Below are positions 1-9,722 of a stretch of DNA of 64,000 nucleotides, piece after piece; the stretch's first letter is position 1, and every line of letters begins with the position of its first letter. Made by a program: the position numbers and the translations under genes. The stretch is from contig CAJXVM010000018.1 of NCBI GenBank assembly GCA_913061095.1, positions 36,828 to 100,827 on the forward strand, read 5' to 3'. The notes below the pieces were generated by a model. That model did not search any database and was not told the origin of the DNA. It saw only the letters and a program-made list of their open reading frames with translations. Source of the DNA: an uncultured Ignavibacteria bacterium (GTDB lineage: Bacteria; Bacteroidota; Ignavibacteria; SZUA-365).

Positions 1-45
1 CGGGTGATTGGCCGTCCATCTCATCAGCGACAGGCAGAGAGCTTC

Positions 46-2334
46 ATGGCGAAAAAAGCATCACGGCGTCCCGCCGCGGCACAGTCCAAATCCTCCCGCT
101 CCGCGAAGCAGAAAAAAAACATGGCGCAGCAGGAGCCGCGCCCTCCTGCCGCGCTGATGCGTTCGGCAGGCGCGGCGTTCGCGGCCCTGGCCGTGCTGCG
201 TCTCGTCGCGGGGCAGTTTCCCGAGGCACGCCTGTGGGGACTCTCCTATCCCGGCTACCTCCCGGTCTGGGGCGAGCTGCTCATCGCGGCGCTCGGCATC
301 GCGCTCGCCACGCCGATCTTCTACGGTCTCTACCGCTGGAAGTCCGACCTGCTCGAACGCCTGCCCGCGCTGCCGCTTTCGCTGTTCGTCGCCGTTGTGG
401 GCGGCATCGTGTTCTGGCTCTTTCGCATGGATACCTTCTTCCTCGGTGACGGCGCGTCCTATCTCGCCGAACACTTCCGCTGGGTGCGCGGGGCGCCGAT
501 CTCGGAAGACGTCCTGTTCTCCCCCGGCTCCGCCCCCATGACCGCCTGGCTGCTGGCCACACTGGCGAAGCTGCTCTACGGCGGCGGGGAGGGAGTCACC
601 GCACAGCCGCAGTTCATTTTCCAGGCCGCGGCCGCCGTGTCGGGCGCCGTGTTCCTGTTCATCGTGCTCTACTCGTCGCTGCGCCACACGGAGGATGCCG
701 CGCTGCGCCTCGCGCGCATCGCCCTGCTCATCGCCACGCCCGGACTGCTGTTCTTTTTCGGCTACGTGGAATATTACACTCTGTATTTCACCGCGCTGAC
801 GGCGTATTTCATCGCCAGCGCCGCGGTGGCCGAGGGGAAGCTCGCACCGCAGTGGATGATTCTCGCCTTCATCATCAGCGCCGCCCTGCACCTGATGACG
901 CTGGTCACCCTCCCCGGGATGCTGATCGCGCTCGCCGCGCGTGGCGGTGAATCCGCCCGGCGCCAGGTGACGCTGCGCAATCTGATCATCGGCACGGCCA
1001 TAGTCCTCGTGCTCGGCGGGATCTATTATTTTGCCTCGGGCGTCGCCTTCGAGGGCAGCCGCGTCATCCTCGCGCTGCAGCCCTTCGGCGAGGAGGGCGC
1101 GGTGCAGCATTACACCCTGCTCTCCGGCGCGCATCTCGGCGACATCCTCAACATGATCTTCCTCGCTGCCGCGCCTCCGCTCCTGCTGCTCGCATTCGTG
1201 CCGTGGCGGGGACGCGAATGGTCCCCGGCGGAACTCGTAACGCTGTCGCATGTGCTGTACACCGGCTTCCTGCTGCTCTTCGGCTACACCTGTTTCGGGA
1301 TGGCGCGCGACTGGGATGTCAACGCCGGTTTCGGTGTGGCCGCGTCGCTCTTCGCCGTCACCATGCTCGCCGGACGCACCGATGCCCCCCGCCGCGCGTG
1401 GCTCGGCTACCTTGCCACGGGCGCCGCCATCGTTGCTGTCGTCCCATGGCTCATCGTCAACATCGACACGGACACCTCGGAGCAGCGCTTCCGCGACATC
1501 ATGGCGCTCGACGACGAACTGCTCACCGGCGACTTCGCGCTCAACGGCTATGAGCACCTCCGCAAGCATTACCAGCGTACCGGACAGCCGGAGGAAGAGG
1601 CCTGGACGATCAGGAAAAAGGTCGAAATGGTCGGGTATCCTGAGGATTTCCGCAAGCTGCTCCGGGCCGTGGTGATGCAGGTGCCGGCCGCGGATCAGAA
1701 GGGATACATGGATTTCGTGTTCGCGGAACTCGCGGAAAAACTGCGACGCATGGAGACGCAGGATGTCGGGAACATGTATGCGGGGGAGAAGCGGGAATTC
1801 GTGGAAGTGTCCGCGGAGGCGCTGCTGCAGATTCCTCAGCTGCAGGGACTGCAGGATGCCGGGGATGCGTATTTCGAAAAACAGTACCGTATGCTCTCGG
1901 ACATCATCCCAGACGATGCGCTCCTCGGGATGGCGGCGCTGGAGTACCGCCACGACCGCGGCGCCGTGCTTTCCGATCCAGCACCCTTCATCGAAGCCAT
2001 GCCGCTGATTGAGCACAGCAGCCTGCTTGCTTCCCGCGCCGGACGCGCGCTCATCCTCACCGGCCGTCCCGAAGAGGCGACCACCATGCTCAACCGCGCG
2101 ATGGAGATTGATTCCGCTTTCACCCTCCCGCATTTCCTGCTCGGCTACCTCGCGGCCACGGCGGAGCCGCCACGTCCGGAAGAGGCAATTCGGCACCTCG
2201 AAACCTTCGTCGCCACGCCCGAGGGACATCAGCTCGCCGATCCCGCGGCGCAGGAGCGCTACATTCGCCAGGCCCGCGAGATGATCGGACGCATGACCAT
2301 GCGCTCGATGGGCATCGATCCGGGGATGCGATAA
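46..2334 (+). CDS. polytopic membrane protein with C-terminal TPR-like tail, possible GT-C-type enzyme
   Basis: 762 residues from the ATG at 46. The frame is open to the left edge, but the ATG at 46 follows a purine-rich AGAGAG and is followed by a lysine/arginine-rich cytoplasmic N-terminus, so I take it as the start. About eleven or twelve hydrophobic helices fill residues 45-480. The first long external loop carries an acidic RMDTFFLGDG stretch, the kind of place where GT-C glycosyltransferases keep catalytic acids. The last 280 residues are soluble and end in TPR-like helices (AGRALILTGRPEEA). Membrane topology is seen directly. The glycosyltransferase idea is inference from topology only; I cannot name the family. 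Confidence 0.6.
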   Translation: MAKKASRRPAAAQSKSSRSAKQKKNMAQQEPRPPAALMRSAGAAFAALAVLRLVAGQFPEARLWGLSYPGYLPVWGELLIAALGIALATPIFYGLYRWKSDLLERLPALPLSLFVAVVGGIVFWLFRMDTFFLGDGASYLAEHFRWVRGAPISEDVLFSPGSAPMTAWLLATLAKLLYGGGEGVTAQPQFIFQAAAAVSGAVFLFIVLYSSLRHTEDAALRLARIALLIATPGLLFFFGYVEYYTLYFTALTAYFIASAAVAEGKLAPQWMILAFIISAALHLMTLVTLPGMLIALAARGGESARRQVTLRNLIIGTAIVLVLGGIYYFASGVAFEGSRVILALQPFGEEGAVQHYTLLSGAHLGDILNMIFLAAAPPLLLLAFVPWRGREWSPAELVTLSHVLYTGFLLLFGYTCFGMARDWDVNAGFGVAASLFAVTMLAGRTDAPRRAWLGYLATGAAIVAVVPWLIVNIDTDTSEQRFRDIMALDDELLTGDFALNGYEHLRKHYQRTGQPEEEAWTIRKKVEMVGYPEDFRKLLRAVVMQVPAADQKGYMDFVFAELAEKLRRMETQDVGNMYAGEKREFVEVSAEALLQIPQLQGLQDAGDAYFEKQYRMLSDIIPDDALLGMAALEYRHDRGAVLSDPAPFIEAMPLIEHSSLLASRAGRALILTGRPEEATTMLNRAMEIDSAFTLPHFLLGYLAATAEPPRPEEAIRHLETFVATPEGHQLADPAAQERYIRQAREMIGRMTMRSMGIDPGMR

Positions 2335-2547
2335 ATTCTGAAAAAATATTGGTTTTCATGGATTCCGGAAGAAAAATATTGTATTATGAAGCCGTGTAAC
2401 CACGGCCTGACAGCACCCGTACTGTATTTCATTTCCCTGCAGTGCACATCGAACATTGCTTCGGTGTGCCGGTGACGTTTATCATGGAATACTGAGAGCC
2501 ATATCGATTCAGTGTTTTCCAATACATTCCATTTCCAGGAGGTATAG

Positions 2548-4632
2548 ATGAAACGGAATATTTATATCGTCTTTGCCGCGGCGCTGCTGTTTGCAGCCTG
2601 CAGTGAGGGACCCGAGGGTCCCGTCGCCAGCAATGAACAGTCCGGTCCGGAGGTCAACACCCTCCACAAGGCCGATGGGGCTGCCGATCTCACCGATCGC
2701 TATATCGTCGTTTTCAAGGACGATGTCGGAAATCCGAAGTCCATGGCCGCCGAAATGACACGCGGCAAGGGCATCACGACGCATTTCACGTACCAGCATG
2801 CCATCAAGGGTTTCGCGGCGACGATTCCCGAGCAGGCACTCGAGGGCATTCGCCATAATCCCAATGTCGCGTACATCGAGCCCGACGGACTCGTATATAA
2901 GACCGTGACGCAGTACAATCCCCCCAGCTGGGGACTCGACCGCATCGATGAACGGGATCTGCCCATGGACTCGAAATATGAGTATCAGAATGAGGGCGAG
3001 GGCGTCAACATATACATCATTGATACCGGCATCCGTTTCAACCACAAGGAATACAATGGACGCGCCTTCAGCGGGTATGATTTCGTCGATAATGACAACG
3101 ACGCGTCGGACTGTGACGGACACGGCACACACGTCGCCGGTACCGCCGCCGGCGAGAATGTCGGTGTGGCGAAGAAAGCGACGCTGTACGCGGTGCGCGT
3201 GCTCGATTGCAATGGTTCCGGGACATATTCCGGTGTGATCGCCGGCATCGACTGGGTGACGCAGAATCACGTCAAACCGGCCGTGGCCAACATGTCCCTG
3301 GGAGGCGGCTTTTCCTCCTCTCTGAATGCAGCGGTGAATAACTCCGTTTCGGCCGGTGTGGTGTATGCAGTATCCGCGGGCAACAGCAACAGCAACGCCT
3401 GCAATTATTCCCCCGCCAGCGCCTCCAGCGCACTGACCGTCGGATCGACAACGAGCAGTGATGCGCGCTCCTACTTTTCGAATTACGGCAGCTGCGTGGA
3501 TATTTTCGCACCGGGTTCCGGCATCTATTCTTCCACGATGAACACCACCAGCAGCTATGCCAGCTGGTCGGGCACCTCGATGGCCTCACCGCACGTGGCG
3601 GGCGTCGCAGCGTTGTACCTTGCCTCAAACACAAACGCCACTCCATCGGCCGTGGAGAGCGCCATCAAGAACGGCGCCTCGGCGAACAAGATCAGCAATG
3701 TGGGGACTGGTTCTCCCAACCTCCTGCTCTACAGCCTGATCGCGGCACCGGTATCCTCGAATCCTCCCGCGGCTCCGTCGGGCCTTTCCGCCGCGGCGGT
3801 ATCCACCTCACAGATCAACCTGTCATGGACCGACAACGCCAATGACGAGGACGGGTTCTACATCGAACGTGATGCCGGAAGCGGTTTCCAGCAGATCGCC
3901 AGTGTCGGCGCGAATGTGACCACCTATTCCAACACGGGCCTCACGTCGAACAGCACATATTCCTATCGCGTGCGTGCCTGGAACAGTGCGGGAAATTCGG
4001 GTTACAGCAACACGGCCAGTGCGACGACACAGCAGCTGACCGCTCCGGCCGCACCGACCGGCCTGCAGACGACGATCGTTTCCGCAGGTTCAGTTTCATT
4101 GACCTGGACGGACAATGCAGGCAGCGAGGACAACTACGAGGTCAAGCGTTCTGCTGACAACGGCAATACGTGGAGCCTGCTTACGTCCACGCTCGCCCCG
4201 AATACCACGAACTACACCGACAATTCCGTTTCTGCCGACAGTGATTACCAGTACCAGGTGTTCGCAACGAATTCTGTGGGGAGCTCGGGCAGCAACATCA
4301 TCAGTGTAACCACGCCAACCCCTTCAAATGTCATCACGATCGCATCGATCACAACGACCTCGGTCGGCAACAGAAGCCAGTGGCGTGGCGAGTTCACCGT
4401 GACGATCGTGGACGGCAGTAACAACCCGGTATCCGGCGCAACGGTCTCCGGGAACTTCAGCGGTGGAACCACCGGACCTGGTTCCGCTGTGACCGGTTCG
4501 AACGGTCAGTGCACGATCCCGAGTGACTGGATGAAAAAGAACATCGGCTCGGTGACATTTACCGTGACGAGCGTGACAAAGAACGGGGAAACCTGGGATC
4601 GCGTTCAGAAGTCCGCGACCGCATACAAGTAA
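2548..4632 (+). CDS. secreted subtilisin-like serine protease (S8), lipoprotein with FN3 domains
   Basis: 694 residues. A lipoprotein signal ends at LFAAC (Cys18). Residues about 50-115 look like an I9 propeptide inhibitor (YIVVFKDDV). The S8 catalytic domain follows with Asp159 (IIDTGI), His192 (GHGTHVAG), oxyanion Asn279 (SAGN) and Ser344 (GTSMASPHVAG), so it should be active. The layout is that of the proteinase K/aqualysin branch. Two fibronectin type III domains follow at roughly 405-495 and 500-590, then a last Ig-like domain of about 100 residues. An AGGAGGT lies just before the ATG. No T9SS sorting tail is present, so the lipid anchor is the likely means of retention. A strong terminator follows, and the gene looks monocistronic. 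Confidence 0.92.
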   Translation: MKRNIYIVFAAALLFAACSEGPEGPVASNEQSGPEVNTLHKADGAADLTDRYIVVFKDDVGNPKSMAAEMTRGKGITTHFTYQHAIKGFAATIPEQALEGIRHNPNVAYIEPDGLVYKTVTQYNPPSWGLDRIDERDLPMDSKYEYQNEGEGVNIYIIDTGIRFNHKEYNGRAFSGYDFVDNDNDASDCDGHGTHVAGTAAGENVGVAKKATLYAVRVLDCNGSGTYSGVIAGIDWVTQNHVKPAVANMSLGGGFSSSLNAAVNNSVSAGVVYAVSAGNSNSNACNYSPASASSALTVGSTTSSDARSYFSNYGSCVDIFAPGSGIYSSTMNTTSSYASWSGTSMASPHVAGVAALYLASNTNATPSAVESAIKNGASANKISNVGTGSPNLLLYSLIAAPVSSNPPAAPSGLSAAAVSTSQINLSWTDNANDEDGFYIERDAGSGFQQIASVGANVTTYSNTGLTSNSTYSYRVRAWNSAGNSGYSNTASATTQQLTAPAAPTGLQTTIVSAGSVSLTWTDNAGSEDNYEVKRSADNGNTWSLLTSTLAPNTTNYTDNSVSADSDYQYQVFATNSVGSSGSNIISVTTPTPSNVITIASITTTSVGNRSQWRGEFTVTIVDGSNNPVSGATVSGNFSGGTTGPGSAVTGSNGQCTIPSDWMKKNIGSVTFTVTSVTKNGETWDRVQKSATAYK

Positions 4633-4662
4633 TCATTCCAGGTAACATCAGCTTCAATGAAG

Positions 4663-4697
4663 CGGGGACCGGGTTCCGGTCCCCGTTTTTTTTTTTT
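4663..4697 (+). terminator. rho-independent terminator of the subtilase gene
   Basis: A perfect 10-bp stem (CGGGGACCGG/CCGGTCCCCG) with a 3-nt loop is followed by twelve T residues, 30 bp after the subtilase stop codon. Confidence 0.95.
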
Positions 4698-4843
4698 GCG
4701 CGGTACCCGCACGGAGCGATACCGCCGCTCTTACACACGCACCGGATCACAGTTGAACAGGAGCATATAATCCCGTAGCTTGACGATACGCAGATCAGCG
4801 TTCATGACGTTCCCCTCCCTCCTCTCACTGGAGAGTGACAGTA

Positions 4844-6841
4844 ATGGCTCTCAACCGAACGACCGGGTTGCCACGAGGCATGCGGCATATGCTGCTTTTG
4901 CTGCTCGTTTCCTGCATGCATGCGACGGCACAACCGCGTGTGAGTGACAGCCTGCGCACCCTGCTTGCCTCCGCTCCGCCAGACAGCGACAGGGTGCTGC
5001 TGCTGAACCGTCTCGCACAGTCTCTCGCCGGCCGTGATCCCGCGACAGGACTCGACTCCGCACAGGCGGCGCTCGCACTCGCACAGCGTCTGCAGTGGCG
5101 CCGCGGCGAGGCAGAGATGCTCAACACCATCGGTGCGCTCAACACAAATCTCGGCGTATACGAAGAAGCTCTGCGGAATTTCAACCGCTGCCATGCGCTC
5201 TGCGACAGTCTCGGCGACGATGCAGGTGCCGCGCGCGCGCTGCGCAACATCGGCGTCGTGCAGCGTCGCATCGGCAATCTCGATGAGGCGCTCGCCTTCA
5301 CCGAACGCGGCGCTGAACGCAGTCTGCGGTCCGGCGACTCGCTGGCCTACGCGAAGGCGATGGTCAATCTCGGCAACATTCACAATCAGATGGAACAGCA
5401 CCGCGCGTCGATCGGCTACTATCGTCGCGCCGAACCGATCTTTCGCCGCATGCAGGACGAGTACGGCATCTCAACCGTGCTCAACGGAATCGGGAATGCC
5501 TATTCCAATCTGGGCATGCATGAGAAGGCGCTGGCACTGTACGAAAGAAGCCTGGCACTGATTGAACGTCGCGGGGACAAACGGTCCATCGCGAGCCTGC
5601 TCATAAACATGGGGATCATTCATCTCGAGGAGGGCGAGAGGCGCAAAGCCATCGCCACCATCAGCAGGGGGATCAGGACCGCGGAGGAGATCAATGCGAT
5701 GGATCTCATCGAAATCGCGGGCGAAAAACTGGCCGAGCTGTATGCGGAGCTCGGGGATTATCGGCGCGCCTACACATACCTCACGCTGCACTGGGCCATG
5801 CATGATACGCTGACAAATGAACGCCGCCTGCACGAGATCAACGCCATGTCGCGCCGGCACGAACGCGAGCAGCATGCGCAGGAAATCGCACTGCTTGAAA
5901 AGGAAGCGCAGTTGAAGGAAGCCGAACTCGCGCGCGAAGCGCTGATACGGAACCTGATCATCGGGGGATTCATCATCACCGCACTCGTCGCGTTCTGGGT
6001 GTTTCATCTCGCGCGGACGCGCAAGCGCAGCAATGAGCGTCTGAGAAAGGCGCTTGCCGACCTCGAGCGCACACAGCAGCAGCTCATCCACGCCGAGAAA
6101 ATGGCGACGTTCGGACGGCTGTCCTCCGGCATCGCCCATGAAATCCTCAATCCCCTCAACTTCATCATCAATTTCGCAGAACTGTCCTCACCGCTTGTAT
6201 CCGATCTGGCGTCTTCGAACGACAGCAGCGACACGGAAGAAGCGCGCGCACTGGCGACGAATATCCGGAAAATTACCGAGTACGGACGGCGTGCCGAAGC
6301 CATCGTGCGCAATCTCGTGCAGCATGCCGGACCTGACCGCGGCGAGTGCGTGATGACGGATCTGAACCTCCTGGTCCGGCGGTCGGTGGAACTGGCTGAG
6401 AAAGCGCTGCGATCCGATGAAGATGACTTCCCGCTCTCGGTGCAGATCGTCCCCGACAGCACGCTTGCACCGACAGCGGTCTATCCTCGGGAAATAACAC
6501 GCGTCATGCTCAACCTGTTCGCGAATGCCTGGGAATCCGTGCGTGCGAAAAGACGAAGTACGGAAGGCTCCTTTCATCCGCATATCCTGATCTCGACATC
6601 CAGCCTCGATGACACTGCTGAAATCCGCATGCGTGACAACGGTCTCGGTATCGCCCCGACGATCCGGTCTCGTGTGTTCGAGCCGTTTTTCACCACCAAA
6701 CCAGCGGGTTCGGGAAGCGGTCTCGGACTTTCCGTCAGCTATGACATCATTGTCGAGGGGCACGGTGGTTCACTGTCGGTGGAAAGCGAGGAAGACCGGT
6801 ACGCCGAGTTCATCATTCACCTGCCGAAATCAGACGACTGA
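4844..6841 (+). CDS. TPR-containing membrane sensor histidine kinase
   Basis: 665 residues from the ATG at 4844, which has GGAG ten bases upstream; an in-frame GTG at 4835 is the alternative. A signal peptide is followed by about six periplasmic TPR units (residues 30-300), a coiled coil, one membrane helix near residue 370 (LIIGGFIITALVAFWVF) and a cytoplasmic kinase. The H-box is GIAHEILNPLNFI, the N-box LNLFANAWESV, and the ATP lid DNGLGIA...SGLGLS, as in HisKA/HATPase_c kinases of the NtrB/HPK4 style. No receiver or response regulator is adjacent, so the partner is unknown. A TATAAT sits at 4766-4771 without a convincing -35. It shares its architecture with the kinase at 44083-46326. Confidence 0.9.
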   Translation: MALNRTTGLPRGMRHMLLLLLVSCMHATAQPRVSDSLRTLLASAPPDSDRVLLLNRLAQSLAGRDPATGLDSAQAALALAQRLQWRRGEAEMLNTIGALNTNLGVYEEALRNFNRCHALCDSLGDDAGAARALRNIGVVQRRIGNLDEALAFTERGAERSLRSGDSLAYAKAMVNLGNIHNQMEQHRASIGYYRRAEPIFRRMQDEYGISTVLNGIGNAYSNLGMHEKALALYERSLALIERRGDKRSIASLLINMGIIHLEEGERRKAIATISRGIRTAEEINAMDLIEIAGEKLAELYAELGDYRRAYTYLTLHWAMHDTLTNERRLHEINAMSRRHEREQHAQEIALLEKEAQLKEAELAREALIRNLIIGGFIITALVAFWVFHLARTRKRSNERLRKALADLERTQQQLIHAEKMATFGRLSSGIAHEILNPLNFIINFAELSSPLVSDLASSNDSSDTEEARALATNIRKITEYGRRAEAIVRNLVQHAGPDRGECVMTDLNLLVRRSVELAEKALRSDEDDFPLSVQIVPDSTLAPTAVYPREITRVMLNLFANAWESVRAKRRSTEGSFHPHILISTSSLDDTAEIRMRDNGLGIAPTIRSRVFEPFFTTKPAGSGSGLGLSVSYDIIVEGHGGSLSVESEEDRYAEFIIHLPKSDD

Positions 6842-6918
6842 GTCCTCTCCGGTGTCATGCCATCGGATCACCTGCCCTTACGCATCGGTGATTCGCTTCC
6901 CTGTCAGTCCGGGATAAA

Positions 6919-6950
6919 ATAGGTGGTACCACCTATGGAAATAGGTGGTA
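6919..6950. promoter_or_regulatory. 18-bp perfect palindrome plus a third half-site, operator-like
   Basis: ATAGGTGGTACCACCTAT at 6919-6936 is a perfect palindrome. Four bases later the half-site ATAGGTGGTA is repeated at 6941-6950. The ten-base half-site used three times looks like a protein binding site. It lies 78 bp after a stop codon and does not precede any gene I can recognise, so what it would regulate is unclear. Confidence 0.45.
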
Positions 6951-7254
6951 ACACGCATTGCGGAATACGTCGTGAAACAATACACTGTTATCAATTATTT
7001 GTCGCAACACGTACAGGAAGCGTACAGCACGATATCACGTTCATGAAAGGAACAGGACCGTGCCACGAGGTACGCAACACGTGAGAGGAGGCAAATATTC
7101 ATTTTCCGGGCTGTGCTCAACGGAGAGGCAGAGCGCATATGCGTGCCGCAGGCCACTACCCTGACGTCACAATCGGTATCCTGCGGCACGTCGCACCCGG
7201 AGAAGAGGACGCCGTTACGTCACAGGGACTCGTGAGGGAGCAACTGCGGGGCGG

Positions 7255-7303
7255 GGGTGATCCCGGGATCACCCGGAACGGGCGGACTGTTGAGTCCGCC
7301 CGT
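7255..7303. terminator. paired strong hairpins after the LVIVD-repeat gene
   Basis: GGGTGATCCCGGGATCACCC (7255-7274) is a perfect 20-bp palindrome. It is followed at once by an 11-bp stem (7278-7288 with 7293-7303, loop GTTG). Neither has a real T-tract on either strand. They lie 150 bp downstream of the minus-strand gene's stop and may end or protect its transcript. Confidence 0.4.
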
Positions 7304-7369
7304 CATTTATATGCAGTCCGTGACAGCATCGTGTTCACAATTTCAGGACTGTCGTTCCCGGTCGCGAGT

Positions 7370-7469
7370 CTCACCGCAGCAACTTCTGTTTCACCGCAAC
7401 AGTTTCAGTTCCACCGACGCGGTTTCGGTCTCACCGGCGCGGTTTCGGTCTCACCGCAGCAGCTGCATC
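7370..7469. repeat. five tandem 20-bp repeats running into the LVIVD gene's stop codon
   Basis: Five consecutive 20-base units begin at 7370, 7390, 7410, 7430 and 7450. They share the core YTCACCGnnGCnGnTTCnGT, and units 3 and 4 are nearly identical. The last unit contains the stop codon and the terminal Leu-Leu-Arg codons of the minus-strand gene (stop 7451-7453). The array therefore looks like the gene's 3' end copied outward several times. Confidence 0.85.
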
Positions 7470-9595
7470 GACATCGTTTCCAGATGTGCGCCGGTGACCA
7501 TCCGGCAAATGTAGGTGCCTGGTGGAAGGCCGTCGGTCTGCAGACGTACGTGATGTGACCCGGCGGACATCCGACAGTCACGCAGCACTGCAACTTCACG
7601 TCCAAGTAAATCATGCACGGAGAGACGCACCCGCATGTCACGATCAAGTTGGATCTCAATGACGGTGTGCCCGTGAAACGGATTCGGGTAGTTCGCCCGG
7701 AGCATTGCATCCTCCGGGATGATAGGCTGCCGCACAGCGGTGGTCTGCTCAAAACGAACGATATGCAGACCGGAAAGCCAATCGCTGACGACGCAGTAAT
7801 CGCCGATCAGGGCGACGTCGCGCGCCGACGCCGCGGTGCGGAAAAATCCCTGCGAGACCGGCACCGAGGGATCGGTGACATCGAACACCAGCAGACCGTT
7901 ATACCCGTCCGCCACCCAGGCGCGCCCATCGGAGACTGTACTGTTGTAGGCGTTCTGTATCCCTGGAAGCTCCGCGACCAGTGTCGGGTTCGCGGGGCTG
8001 GATATGTCGACGATTGTCGCACCGCCGTAATAACGCGCGATATAGGCACGATCTCCGTCGAGCGTGACACCGATCGCGATGGAGGACGTGGGGAATACTC
8101 CTGTTTCCTGCGGTGATGCGGGGTTACTGACATCGACAATGCGCAGTCCCTCGCTGCCATCCGCGACATAGGCGTAACCTCCGCGCACGGTCACTGCGCG
8201 TGTGTCGCCGCCGAGCCCGATGGTCGCGATTTCCGTGGGATTCCCGGGATCGGAGACATCCATGATGGACAGTCCCGCGGAACCGTTCGCCAGAAAGACG
8301 TACGTCCCCGCCTTTGCGATGCCCATGCTGCGTCCGTCGGTATCCAGGCTTCCGGCAATGAACGGCGCGGAAGGATCGGAGACATCGACGATCGTCAGGC
8401 CGCGCATAACACTGGCGAGATAGGCATAGTCACCGTCGACGACCACATCCTCGACGTAGGTCTGGGGACTGAACTCGCTCACCTCCACCGGGTTCTCCGG
8501 ATTCGACAGATCCACGATTCGGAGACCGCGGTCATAGGCGATGACGTACGCATAATCCCCCTGCACATCGAGATTCATGGAGTATCCGCCTGAGGGGATG
8601 GTCGCGGTGAGCGCCGGCGCTGCGGGATCGGAAATGTCGACAAAGCAGAATCCTCCCGTTTCCGCCGCGACGAAGGCGCGCTCGCCGTCCAGATGCACCC
8701 GGACCGCACTGCCGCCGGTGACAACCGTACCGACCTCGACGGGATTCTGCAGATCGGCCAGATCGGCGACATACAGTCCCCTGCGTCCGACCGCGTACGC
8801 ATATCTGTTGGTGACCACGACATCCTCGAAATACTGACTTCCCATCGCAATCGATGCGCCTTTCACCGGTTTGGCGGGGTCGTACACGTCGACCAGCTGC
8901 ACGCCGGGGTAGCCGGTTGCGAGGCCGACGGTTGTTCCCCGGACGCCCACACCGATACACTCGCCAAGCCCACCGAGGGAACCGACGAGCACCGGGTTCG
9001 CCGGGTCGGTGATGTCGAGGATATGCAACCCATCGTTCCCGAGTGCGACATAGGCGTACGATGAGACGATGGCGACGTCCCGGAAGTGCGTGTTCTCCGG
9101 ATTGTAGACGCCGACCTCCGCCGGGTTCATGGGATCGTTGATATCCACCACGCGCATGCCGCTGCCGAGGCATCCGACATAGCAGTAATTGCCGTGCAGC
9201 AGCAGGCGATCCGACCGCACGGGAAACGTCAGATGCGCCACCTCCCGCGGCGCGGCGGGATCCGACACGTCAATGATCCGGAGCCCGTAATCGTCATTGG
9301 AGACATAACAGTACGCGCCGCTGACGGCAACGTCATTGACAATACCGGGCAGCCGAAGCCGGCTCAGCATCCGGGGTGAAACGGGATCGGTCACATCACG
9401 GATTTCGAGCAGCGAACCGTTCCCCATGTACAGTGTCGTTCCCGAGACGGCTCCGCCGAAGCAGGGACCACCCGGCAGGCTGCCGATCTGTGTGACGTTC
9501 CGTGCCTGCTGCGCGGATAGGGGAGCAATCCCGGGCAGAAGGAGGCAGATGGCAGTGAGTCCCATGACAATGCGTCGACGTAGCAGGTGCTTCAT
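7451..9595 (-). CDS. secreted LVIVD-repeat protein with T9SS C-terminal sorting domain
   Basis: 714 residues. A signal peptide (hydrophobic core at 10-26, AQQA cleavage region) is followed by about thirteen LVIVD repeats of roughly 43 residues, each with a signature such as LRIIDVSDPAAP, a pattern expected to fold into one or two beta-propellers. The last 85 residues are a type IX sorting domain (NYPNPF, then VHDLLGREV, LPPGTY). The product is expected to cross the outer membrane through T9SS and stay at the surface or be released. GAGGAG lies ten bases before the ATG. LVIVD proteins have no general enzymatic role, so function beyond surface binding is unknown. Confidence 0.88.
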   Translation of the reverse strand: MKHLLRRRIVMGLTAICLLLPGIAPLSAQQARNVTQIGSLPGGPCFGGAVSGTTLYMGNGSLLEIRDVTDPVSPRMLSRLRLPGIVNDVAVSGAYCYVSNDDYGLRIIDVSDPAAPREVAHLTFPVRSDRLLLHGNYCYVGCLGSGMRVVDINDPMNPAEVGVYNPENTHFRDVAIVSSYAYVALGNDGLHILDITDPANPVLVGSLGGLGECIGVGVRGTTVGLATGYPGVQLVDVYDPAKPVKGASIAMGSQYFEDVVVTNRYAYAVGRRGLYVADLADLQNPVEVGTVVTGGSAVRVHLDGERAFVAAETGGFCFVDISDPAAPALTATIPSGGYSMNLDVQGDYAYVIAYDRGLRIVDLSNPENPVEVSEFSPQTYVEDVVVDGDYAYLASVMRGLTIVDVSDPSAPFIAGSLDTDGRSMGIAKAGTYVFLANGSAGLSIMDVSDPGNPTEIATIGLGGDTRAVTVRGGYAYVADGSEGLRIVDVSNPASPQETGVFPTSSIAIGVTLDGDRAYIARYYGGATIVDISSPANPTLVAELPGIQNAYNSTVSDGRAWVADGYNGLLVFDVTDPSVPVSQGFFRTAASARDVALIGDYCVVSDWLSGLHIVRFEQTTAVRQPIIPEDAMLRANYPNPFHGHTVIEIQLDRDMRVRLSVHDLLGREVAVLRDCRMSAGSHHVRLQTDGLPPGTYICRMVTGAHLETMSMQLLR

Positions 9596-9722
9596 GGCCT
9601 TTCTCCTCGTAAGAACAGCGATGTCGGAATGCGCGCAATCTAAGAAATTCCGACGAGAAATACTGCTATCAGTTCTGTGTCATATGTGACTCAGCTTCGT
9701 GTGCTGGATACATACCCTGCGG

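Larger units (their letters stand above)
6842..7369. other. gene-free interval between convergent genes
   Basis: I see no credible gene in these 528 bases between the kinase and the minus-strand LVIVD gene. A frame starting at 7139 has no ribosome binding site and runs through the tandem repeats. The interval holds the palindromic cluster at 6919-6950 and the paired hairpins at 7255-7303, listed separately. Confidence 0.6.

Noticed and set aside
61..2229. 722-codon open frame on the minus strand opposite the first gene
   Set aside because: It is low-complexity His/Arg/Glu-rich sequence with no start signal; it is the mirror of a GC-rich coding frame.
7139..7558. Possible 139-residue plus-strand gene
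   Set aside because: No ribosome site; half of it is translated tandem repeat and it overlaps the 3' end of the LVIVD gene antisense.
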